Source: Aradus depressus
Lineage: Eukaryota > Arthropoda > Insecta > Hemiptera > Aradidae
DNA: 64,000 bases
Assembly (NCBI GenBank): GCA_963662175.1
Contig: OY759215.1
Coordinates: 13,629,079-13,693,078, forward strand
Direction: 5' to 3'
Below the pieces are notes generated by a model, which did not search any database, was not told where the DNA came from, and saw only the letters and a list, made by a program, of their open reading frames with translations. Below, one piece after another: positions 27,001 to 39,000 of the stretch (its first letter is position 1; each line of letters begins with the position of its first letter). The translations under genes and the position numbers were made by a program.

Positions 27001-30000
27001 TATATATATTTTGTGAAAGACACAATATTTTTTTTTTTAACATAGATTTTTTTTTGTATACTCTATTCTCGGAGATGATCTGGGAAATGACACCTCAGAG
27101 AGTACAGGGCCCCGCCTACTCTTAAAAGTTAAATTATTCGCAGTTTGACCTTACTTAGTAAACTCTAAAATTGGTGACCCCAATGTGATTTGAACAGGCA
27201 ACCTTCTTATGTGGTATAAGTTCAAGGACGTAAGTTTGTTTCGGCTCTGTGAGCGACGAGAGTAAGAACCACAGTTCATCATCCGCAAAGGGTTGATATT
27301 GATATAAGGGTGCAATAAAACCCTGAAGACGGCGGTTCGATATCATGATAACCACCCCAGCTGGACCGATTGTACAGTTTTGTTGAAATGGTCTTATGGT
27401 TGGCAAAGAGATTGAATTATAAGCAAGAAATAGTCCAAGAATGCTTCATTCTTGTATTGTAAACATTTTTAGAAAGGTGTGTGACGCGTCAAGTAAACAA
27501 CCAGTACCGAATCTATTTCCAACCGAATCTCTCTAAAATTAGAAGTAAATATATTCGTAAATTTAACCATCATCTTCCCGGCCTTTAAAAATATTGAAAA
27601 AAAAATGTTTATTTTTGGCGCGGGGTGAAATTTTCCTTCGAAGTGATAGCTGGTACTTGAGACAGATTAACCCATAAACATAGTTCCTTCTGTTTACATT
27701 TATTTACGTACATTTCTATTGAGTGATTCATCTCATCTGCTTGGAAAACCTCTAAATTTAGACAATTTTATTTTTGACATATTTTACTTCATAATCTAGG
27801 TGGGGGTGGGGGGGGGGGGGGGGGGGGACTTATACAATGTGTCATAAATTCAATGTTGAGTTTTCAACGTTTCATACTTTTCGACCCCTCTCAAAATGAA
27901 TTAATCAATTATTAACTTTTTGCTCCCCACCCAAAAAGAATAAACACTCCCTATGGAATACATTTTACGAAGCCAAATTTTATATGTGGAATAAATCTCT
28001 GACAGGGACACTTATTGAATTTTAACCAAGTCGACCGAAGAAGCTACTACAGCGAAAAAAGTCGCTTACTATTTATTCGGGCTAGGAAATTGTGTTTTTT
28101 TTAGCGTTGGAACGAAATCCATGAACCAACTTACTTTTTACTGTGTCTAGCTGGTCCCTGATACTCCAACGTGTCCCTTGACCTCTTCTCTAGTAAGATT
28201 CACCACCTGAAGATGGCAAATTGCCGAAACTAGTTGTGGTAAAAATAAAAAAATATGTTGGACTGATAAATCTAATTACTTATTTAACAAGTTAGTCCAC
28301 TACATCTGCTTACCACTAAGTAATATACTTTTTACTCTATCCTACAGAACTCTTCCAAAATACTGTTCAATCACTTGCTGAATTTTTGATGGCAGTAATT
28401 GTGCTTGATCTGGCGCCTCAAAGAGGGGAATCTAATACCCAGCTCTCCAATAAAAAAATAATAATTATAATAAGAAAAATCTTTCCATGTTTTGATGAAC
28501 TTACGAAGCCACTACAAAATAGGAATGTAGAAAAGGTTTGGTAGGAAAGGCGAGAGCAAAACACTGAAGGATTGGTGTCTGGTGGGCGACTAGTTAAGGG
28601 AGGTTCTGCAGGGGGGAGTGCAGACTGCAGAGCCAAATGTTCCAGGAAGTGTGTCTGTGAACAAGGAACTCCTGATAGAATGAATGTATCGGCACGAAAT
28701 TGTATAAGTGTATCTAGAACCCCATAAGAACGACACCTATTGATTTTCAGCGAAATCAACCAAAGAGAAGGAGGTCAGAGGAGGGAGGCTCGACTCAAAA
28801 ACCTTATAACTGCCGCCATAATGAATGTATCGACATGAAATTTAGTATGAGGATTCAGAAGCCACTATGCATGTCAACTATTGATTTTGAGCCTAAACGG
28901 TCCATTGTTTTTTGGAGGGAGAACGAAAGCGTAATTGATTAATTCTTTCTGGGGAAGTACATTGCCGGGAATTCACTAACGATTTTTTTTCATGTAAAAA
29001 ATAAATTGAAAAAAATTGTCCTTAAGTCCGTCCATGAGCATATTGAATATGGATGAGGAGAAAGGGAGGGGGGCATCAGAGAGTAAAAAAACTTTTCATA
29101 ACGTCATACTTTAGGTTACTCTCTATCTCTGACAAAGTATGATGATATGAAAAGTTTTTTTATTCTCTGGTGCCTCCCCCCCCCCCCTCCCCCCCCCCCC
29201 CATCCCTGACCTTGAAATCTATTTTCAGGGGCTCCCCTCTACGCCGCTGAATGCCTAGACAATTTCGACTGGAGGAAGCTTCCAATTTGATCGCCTGCAG
29301 GAACATAGGGGCGGATAATGAATTGAAGTTGATTCTAGCTCAAGGCAAACCTCCTGGTTGAATATGCGCTGTTTGGTCCTGTTCAGTAGAGGTCGCCTGC
29401 CCGCCCTCCTGTCAGCACTCCCTGCCAGTCAGCCATTGTTAGCCAGCCTTATCTACAAACTAGCAGGTTGCCCGGGAGTAACTTTCTACGTTATATTAGT
29501 TTTCCTCAACCTGATTATGTGCCATAACCGGACAAAGAATTCAAACATTATCCTCCGCTATCCCCACTCCTATCTCTCGGCTTCTTCGCTACTCATCGTT
29601 TATCTGAGTTATTTTACTTTCTCAGCTATACGATATATAAGGAGAAGTTATGTAATCGGTCAAAAATTCGATGCGATGTTTTCAACAGAATTTCTCATGT
29701 TTTCCGACCTCCCGATTCCAAATAAGAAAAAAAAAACCTCACAGTCAGTGTCAGTGTTTCCTCGCCAGGGTTTAGTTAGGGTAGGTGTCTTAAAAGCGTG
29801 CCTGACATCACACAGGGACAGCCTTTCAATAACTCCAACGGACGGCGTCCTGAAGGTTTTGGTCAAGTTTGAACCCGGAAGGCTCTCAACCTCTGTGCTA
29901 TCTGCGCATACTGTAAATATCTTGCTATGTCTGAATTGATTGTTTCATCTTGACGAGAAGGGAGGAGGTGGCGATCCGCATGTGGTCCACTATCCATCTT

Positions 30001-33000
30001 GAGACTGACTGAGGTCACTCCACTCCCTGAGATCAGAGGACGGTGAAGGTCTCTTCCCTATTTTTGAATTGTTATCACACTATTTGCCCCTAAGACTTGA
30101 AATTCCACAAAAAGCATCTTCATGGCCCGCACATAGAAAAATGTCCACGTTTTCAACGGAATTTCACGTTTCAAGTTCCTCTGAACAAGTTTTGACTATT
30201 TTCACATCTGTTTGTCTATGTGTATATGATTGGAACCTTGTGAGGGCTGTAACTCAAAAACTATTGTAGTGATGAACTTGAAATTTAGCTAGTTTCGAAC
30301 GAGAATTAAGGTCACTTTACATCGGGTTCTAAGTACATTTTACAAGATACTGCTTATATTTAAGAATTATTTAAAAATCTCTTCCTTAAATGAAATTCCA
30401 AACGCCTAGGTGTGCTCAAATTTGTGACAGGATCAATACTATCAAAGTTATAGCGCCAAGAAAATATATTTCCCTAGGAAATATTTCAAAGTAGTTTAAA
30501 TTGTAACGCATAGCAACGAATTAAAAAAAATCTTTATTAGTAGTCTTGAGGGAGCCGGTACCTCAGTAGTATGCTTGCTTGCCTTCTGAGCTCAAGATCG
30601 TGGGTTCGAAACCCGGTCGAGGCCCTTAGTTTATTTTATCTGGGAGGTAAAATAAACTTAAGCACGCCGTCCTTCGGATGGGACATTAAGCGATGGTCCC
30701 TCGAGCCTGTACGATGTCAGATACTCGTTAAAGACCCCTGGTCTAGGTGAATAAAAATTTAGGGTAGGCAAAATTTAGGACTCCCATAGTAGAGTCGGGC
30801 TCATTGTTCATCAGAGTGACGAAAGAGCGCTCTGGTAGTAGGCGATATGACCTTGTAGTTGAAGCCTGGGCATGAGTCATAATAACTAACTATTAGTAAT
30901 CTTTTTTTAATTTTTTATGACATTCTTATATCAATCACTTTTTTACAGATCGTTCTCCCTCCCTCTCCCCTTCACAAATTAATTTCAAACTGGCATTACT
31001 GGGAATAAATAAATTATTCTCAGAATTACACTGTACATTGTAATAAAGGAAACTACTGACCAGGATACGTTTCTGATTACAGTAACCTCTCGAAAAAACA
31101 GTGAGAATATTATTAAATTTGAGGAACCTTGACCCAGTAGATGAGAACTTGTACTTTTTGGTTATGGTGCAGGTTTATCAAGGTCTTCTGATATGTCAGC
31201 TGTATTTTGTAATATCATATGAACAATGCTGTTAACCTCGTCGTTCTGGTGTTCATTTCTTAATGGAACAAGAAAAAAATCTTATAGAAAAAAAAAAAAA
31301 AAAAAAAAAAGTGGAAAATCAATATGACCAACCTCGAGATATAGCGAAGTGGGACACACCTTATCAAATCAATAATTTGAACCGTGGCACATCCATCATC
31401 TTGAACAAATCAGAATTAAGTTTTAGTTGGTTGAATCTTCCGATTAACTAACCGTTATTTGACTTTATTAAAAAATAATCATCGTTGCTATTTATCTATA
31501 TATTATCCACTTCTAGTTTTCCTTAGCTCCCATAGATTGGTACTTGGCGTAAGGTAATTTAATTTGAGATAAACATCATCTTTTTCAAACAATAAAACTA
31601 TTTTTTTTAAGATTGTCGTTTCTACAAAAATGTAAAAGTTATACAAAAACTACCGGTTTTTCTAAATTTGAGTAGATTTATAATTAAACATGACGATAGT
31701 GTAATACCGAAACTGGTATCTTTTGTATACGATGTTTTTATGGACAATATTTCAAAAAAGAAGTTTGTTTTATTTATTACAAGTTTTCACAATATGACCG
31801 CGTTTCCATTTACACTATGGTAAATGTTGCACTAATAACCAATTATATTATATTTAAAGGCTTTTGAAAACATTAAATAATGATAGGTTAATACATTTTC
31901 GAATTTGTTCAAGTAACAGAACTCAAAAAAAAGGTACGATTGATTTTCCTTACGTCATTTTGAGAGAATCATGTGAAAGTTCTAAAAAGTGAATTTTCAT
32001 AATTTACTCGCTATATCCTTTAAATTGATACTTCCATATGACTACTGTTTCAATGTTGACGCTGCGCGAACGTGAAGAATATTTCGACGATCATGTCAGA
32101 ATAATTTGAAATGTTCAATTTCACTCTTATTTCCTCTCGTTTCTGTTCTGCAAGTTTTGATTGTTTCATTTACTTGGGGCCATTGGAGAAATGTTGTACA
32201 AGTTCGCTGCCGTCTCCCTAGCAACCGATTCGCGCCGCATTGGTCCAAGCTATATTGTTTTTTTTTTTTTTAATTGGCTACAACTTGTTTTTGACCAATT
32301 TTTGATGCTCTTTCATCTGTTAACCTACTCAATTGCCCTTGGTTATCATGTTCCCTAGTGGAAATTTAGACGACTTGTTCAAGGTTAGATTTTGGGTTAG
32401 TTTTCCTTAAAGTTTCGGTACTAATACCATTAGATAAATAATAAAAAGAATTAATAACGAAATAAATAAAAGGGGTCCTATGCAATGACATCCTACGATG
32501 GGGAGGATGCACAGACCGGTTCTAATCAGTTTAGTCCCGCCTGTGTTAATCTGTGTCAGTTTGGTCGGCCATTGTATTGAGTTAAATCCAGATTAGTTCC
32601 GTGCCTACGTCCGCTTACCTCCTGCACCCCCTCAGCGTTCCTTACCCAGGAGACATCGCAGGGAGTATATATAGTCCCATATGAAAATTAATGCTACCTT
32701 TTTTATACTAATTTCAAAAATTCGAACGTTACTTGCTAAAAAACTCAAAAAATAAGTATTTTATTCACAAGATTGTGTTACATTAACTAAATTCAAATTA
32801 TCTCTTAACTCTGAACTCCAGTTTTTCTAAAGTCTGGAAGTTTCGATGAAATGTCGTTAACGTCGGTCAGTTGTTAGAATGACTAAGAGTTCTACTAGTG
32901 ATGAAATGTTATAGAAACTAGTTTTACATCAACAGAAATACTAAAATAATAAGAAACATTGGCAACCCGGCTTCTATGTACAATATTATCAAAATGTGAA

Positions 33001-36000
33001 CAATAACATAGAAAACCCATCCAATAAACGATATTTCGAATAGAAAATATAAGATAAGGTTACAAATGGAACATACTCCGGGTAATAGGCAGGCTATTAG
33101 TGAGTACATGACATAAACTTTTGATAAATGTTCGGTGGAAGGCTCGATGGGGTTGGTCAGTTATTAGATCATCCTAGATAGTTTTCTAATAGTAACAAAG
33201 TTTTAAAAACTACTTTTACATATATAGAAATACTAAAATAACTAAAAACATTGAGAAACCGTCTTCTAAATAATTCTAAAAAGGTAAAAAATATCAACTA
33301 TGAACCTGCCTATAATCGGTATTTCAAATACAAGCAAATAAGACAAACTTACTTCAGGTCATAGATTGATTATCAGTGAATACATGACATAACCTTCTGA
33401 TAAAAATAGAGATCTATTGAGTTTCTAACAATAACATTAGTTGGCAGAAATGGAATGCATTCACCATAAAGATAGCAACAGAGATGTGACATCAAAGATG
33501 GCTCCCATCCCCTCCCCGGAAGCGGCATGCTTCCTCCTTGCTATGCCTTACTTTAAACTGGATTCGAAGGTTTACATTTTTTCACATTATACGCAATATC
33601 CCGATTTCCTTGGAGAATCCCATCATTTATCCAAGTCTCTAAATTCTTCTACGATCCTACCTATTTCTTGACCGCTATTGTTACAATAAAAAAAATTAAA
33701 TTCATCTTAAAATCTTAGGGGTTAGTTCCGCCAGTAAATATGTTATTGTTGTCATACCTTTCGGTGGAAACCGTCATCACTGGCTGCTGATCGAGTACTA
33801 TGGGCGAGCGCTTTCGATGGTGGCTTGAAGATGATGTTTTCACATCGCGAAAGCGCTCGCCCACAGTACTCGACCAGCAGCCAGTGACGACGGTTTCCAC
33901 CGAAAGGTATGACAACGACAACAGCAACTAAAATTGTTTTATGTTAGAGAAAATAATCTCAGGTTCGAAACCCGATCGAGTTCCTTATGTTTTTGTTATC
34001 TGTAGTTGAGTAAGCAAAAGTTAGGACTCCCACAGTGGAATTGGGCTCATGTCCAACAGAGCGATGAAAGAGCTCTCTGACACTACCAGCCTACTAGACG
34101 ATATGATCTCGTAGTTAGAGCCCGGGCATGAACTACAATAACTAACTAGATTGTTTTCTCCCCCTGTTGTGGGGCGAAAATTAATGGGTAACAAAAACAA
34201 TATATTTTGAGTAGGATCACATGAAAGCTTACTGAAAGTAGTATGGAGTATATATTTTTTTCCAAAATTGTAATTACATAAAACGGGTCAAAAAGCAGTT
34301 TCACAATATAGGGTGGTTACAAACAGCATTCTCTACATTTTTTTGTTACTTTCATTCTGTGTCCAATTAAGGCATGTATCATGTTATTAATTTGCTGTGT
34401 AATCTGTCTCCTTTTTTGTCTCTGGGTAGACACTCCCCTTCTATCTAATCTGGAGATCCTGAGTCAGTAGAAAGAGCCATTTCTTTATATAAATTTTATT
34501 ATCTCACATATTGTAAAATTACCATTGCTGTAAAATGATATTAATAAATAATAAGTCAAAAATTGTTGAAAATATTTTTTGCTTTTCGTCGAAAACTGTA
34601 AATGTTAACCGCATTTGTTTGCTTGTTTATCTGTCCCCCCTGATATCTTTGAAACTATTGAAGCTACATATATACCTGAAACTTTTCAAAAAATAGGGGT
34701 GATATTATTTCAGAATGGCATATTTATTAATATGTAGATGAGTGAACATTATTCAGGTAGGGAACTCTACAATATATAACCACATCACGTTGACTATATT
34801 ATGTGACGTTTGTGTTTCAGGTACGACAGACTCCTAAGACGTGCCAAAACTGAAGACCTCTCAGAAGTGTCCGGGATTGGCTGTCTGTATCAGAGTGGTT
34901 ATGATCGTTCTGGTCGTCCTGTTATTGTATTTGTTGGCAAATGGTTCAAGTTTAAAGAAATTAATTTGGACAAAGTAAGTACCATTGTTTGTAAAAAAAA
35001 AAAAAAAAAAATCAGAATGTACCTGCGTAAAACATGTCAAAAAATATATGTGATATGGCCATTAAACAGACATTCTAATACCAATCACACTTACAGGTCT
35101 CTGTCTCTCTCTCTCTCTTCCCCTCTCCTTTCTCAAAATCATTTCATACTGGTATTATACAGTCTGTAAGCGTGGTTGGTGTAAGAAATGAAATCCTATA
35201 ATGACATAAAATATATGTGATAGTGGTCGTGTGATATTTGTTGCTATGCGATACAATTTAAACATTATTTTGAAATATTTCCTGCGGAAAAATATTTTTC
35301 ATCGTCTGCGGCGCTGTAGCATTTGTCATATTGATCCTATCTGAAATCTGAGGACCTATTAGCGAGTGGGAATTTGATTTGGAACATTTTTGGTAAGAAT
35401 ACATATCGAAATAGGACTAACCGTTTTCGGGTAAATCGAGGAAATGTCAAAAAATATGTGGTTCAAAACTACATTTCATGGACGGTTTTCGGCTGTATCT
35501 CGAAAACTGGACGACCAGCGAAAAATCGTATTTAATATGTATTTCAGTTTTCTTTACTATTATCACTTGAAAAGATTTTTGATTTGGTCATAAAAATAAG
35601 TGGTATCATTTAAAATGCAATTAGGTCCCGGGGGAAAGTGGTCTTAATTTTCGTCAGATTTCGGCCTAAACCTAATCAGATCTAAGTTAGCGCATGTGAC
35701 CTCTTCATTCCAAATTTCAAGTTCATAGCTACAATCGTTTTTGTGGTCGAGGACTCACAACTTTCCAATCAAGTATACACACGCACAGTCAGGCGTCATC
35801 GCGAAAATGGTCAAATGGGATCTTGAAACATGAAAATCTTTTGAAACCTCGATCTCGGATTTTCGCAGGATTACAATACTTTCTTATACTATAGGTATAA
35901 TAAAGTGAAAGACGTATAGCATCACCATTTGTTCGAGACTTATAATAAACTATTACTCATTCGTCTGTTCATTATCTTTTTATCAATTTAAAGCTTTGTT

Positions 36001-39000
36001 TGCGTTAACAATAGAATTTATGATAGTGTAAAAGTTTTTTGTTATTCATGTACTGAAATTTACATGAATCAGAATTGTTGGGTCAAAACTAGTAATCTTG
36101 TGAAAGACCCGTTTTTAGGACTAATGACGTATATTGCACTAAAGTTTACTCACTCATTTGTAAAATTTTGTCTAGCGCAAATTTTAGTACACAACAGATC
36201 AAAACATTCCGACGGAACACTTTGCGTCGGGATATTTCATCACACCATTTTTGTTTACCGCTAAAGCAATCACGACGAAGAATAGAGCATGAATCACCCT
36301 CTGGACTGAGTTCTGTTTACACGTTAATTTGTATGTTTTTCTAGATCAGTGCCGTTTTAGTTACAAACTGCAAACTAACTTTTACTTACCACGAAGCATA
36401 GGGGAAGTTATGTAATCGGTCAAAAATTCGATGCGCAGTTTTGAAAGAGTTTCATGTTTTCCAACCTCCAGATTGCAAACATGTAAAAAAAAATTCTGTC
36501 TGTGTCTATGAACTCGTTAACTCCCGATAGAATGAATCAATATGAAATCCAGAATCATGTAACGACGACCGCTATTAATTTTCAGCCAAATCGTCCAAAG
36601 GGAAGGGGGTGATTAGGGAAGAGGCTTAACTCAAAAACTGTAATATCTGCCATTGTAATGATTGTATCGACATGAAATTTCATATTTAAAGTCAAAACCC
36701 AATGAGGACATAACCTGTCAAATTTCAGCAAAGTGTGCTGAATGGAAGGGGAGTTCAGGGGTGGGGGCAATTAAAAAAAACCAATATCTGGCGATGTAAT
36801 GTTATTGACACAAAATTTAATATGAGAATTTAGGAGCCGCTATGTAAGTCACCTGTTGAATATTAGTGCAAACGGTCGACTGATTTTGACGGGGGAAAAC
36901 GTTAATTAATTAATTCTTCTGGGTAAATGCATTGCTAATGATTCACCGATGTCTTTTTTGTATGGTTACCCTAATTCAACGGACTTCCTCTCGTTATTTT
37001 CTCTCTGCCATATGTTCCATCTGGTGATATCTATGAGCTACTCAAGGCATATTTTTATAAAAACTTCCTGGCGGAACAGAACAAAATAAGAAAAACAAAA
37101 TTGTATAAACTTGGGATGGGTAATGCGCCGTTTTCTGTTTCAAGTGCGTTTGATGTTACGGTGCGTGGTGGTCACCGAAATACTAATAACATCAACACAA
37201 CTGAGCCAAAATAAACGTTCCTCGACTTGTTTATCAGCCAATTTATCCCTCTTTCTCTCTCTCTCTCTCTCGTTCATTACTTTGTACGTGGCGTAATTCG
37301 TAAATTTAAAATTTTTGAAAATCCTTAACATTCTTTATTATTCCATAATTAACGCAGTATCAAATATATTTCAGAATCATTGTTGTTAATATTCAACAAT
37401 AACTATAAACAAATAAGAATAATAGTCTATTCATGAATTTCGTTTTTGTATAAATAAATTTAAATTAGTAAAAAAAATTCTTATTGAACGAATTGAACAT
37501 ATCGATGATGGAAAGCCAATACCGTCTATCTGCCTTTTTTTTTTTTCATTATTGAAAGGGATTTTTTTTTTACCTTCTCTAAAAATGTGGCAACACTGAG
37601 TTTGGTAGAAGGTTGTAAAACTGTTGCCTTCCAATACCAACTTTCCAAACTTGTTTATATTTTGTAATAATACCTTCTATCTTTGTGTGAAAATACCAAT
37701 GAAAATACAGATAGAAGGTATTGGCTTTCTACCATCGATATATTAATTTACTGGGAGCTGCAATAAACAGTTGAGGAAAAGTTAGTAGTTTCTATTCAGG
37801 AAAAAAAAAAAAAAAAAAAAAAGTAACAATTTAATGAACTAATTACGTAATTAAAAAGTAGTCGATGAATCACAGCCATGTATTTCCCCAGCTCGAATTA
37901 ATCAATTAGGTTTTTGTTCTCTCTTTAAAATAAATCGAACATTTTGTCTAAACATTTATAGTTGACATACACTAGGACTTCTGAAACGACATACTTAACT
38001 TCGTGTTGATATATTCATTTTATCAGTTAGACGCACACATAACTTCTCTTATACGAAGTATAACTGGGGAAGTAAGTAAAAATGGGTTTCATGAAATAGC
38101 TGAGTACATTCAAACATTTCTTATGAGTTATACACTCCATAACTCGAAAGTTATCGTGGGTAATAATAATAAAAAATTTATTTCCGTTAAAACAATACAT
38201 GGTAATAGGATACGTCAAAAGAATTTATACAATAAGATAGTAAATTAGATTTATAACTATTTGAGTCTAACACATCTATGATTAGTAGTAATAACAAAAC
38301 TATTAAAAAAAGTAAAATGAAATTAATAAAAACTTAACAAATAAATACTTAAAAATATATGAGTACATAAACAAAATTAATACATGATACTTTTATAATA
38401 AGTAGACACATTTTTCAATTTAATAAAAATTAATATAACTATTAAAAAAAAAAAAAACTCTTCGGAAGTTTTTTTATCCCAACGATGTTTCGGGACGTTC
38501 TTACGTCCCATCATCAGGTCCCAATGTTGCGAGATATAGAAAAGAAAGAAAACAATGTAACTATAACAATATATGAAAAAGAATATATATATATATATAG
38601 ATTAATCAATTATAAATGAATTTATATAAAAGTCTAAATAAATAAATACATTATAAATGAATAAATAAAACAATAACGTACATTGGACTCACCTTTAAGA
38701 TGTGGACGAACTTCTGTGGAGGAACTCTGCCCCGGGTATCGTATCTTCAGTAAAAGAAATGAAAAGAGGAATTTATTTTCTTGCAAATAAGTTTTGAAGG
38801 GTTTAGTTTTGTTCAATTTTGTCGTTATTAACTTCAATGTTGATCATACAAGTGCTACAAGCGCAAATAAGTGAAAAATAGAGTATTTGCGCTTTATAGT
38901 ATTTTTTATTTATTTCTTCTTCTATTAGACCAAGGCCCTCATTGCTGAAGTTTTATCAATATATGTTGAGTTGAAATAAACGGATCCGTGTACTTATTAA

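Larger units (their letters stand above)
2334..34820 (+). other. GDAP2 33.5-kb intron (whole: 1294-34820)
   Basis: No conserved host exon of another gene could be recognised in this intron on either strand. It is filled by the repeats listed separately. Stretches without a repeat I can name include 2590-3700, 5000-5970, 6340-6790, 8360-9640 (9120-9590 is somewhat more GC- and CpG-rich but has no recognisable gene), 12680-15200, 16430-17190, 31820-33730 and 34150-34800. A pair of diffuse direct repeats (3735-4000 and 4010-4430, sharing TATGCTC(T)CC and AACATACATATCC-type blocks) is split by the insertion at 4445. Confidence 0.6.

Noticed and set aside
29358..29939. 193-codon open frame
   Set aside because: It spans a repeat boundary (ACTTCCCC 5' end and a tRNA-like fragment) and has no domain.
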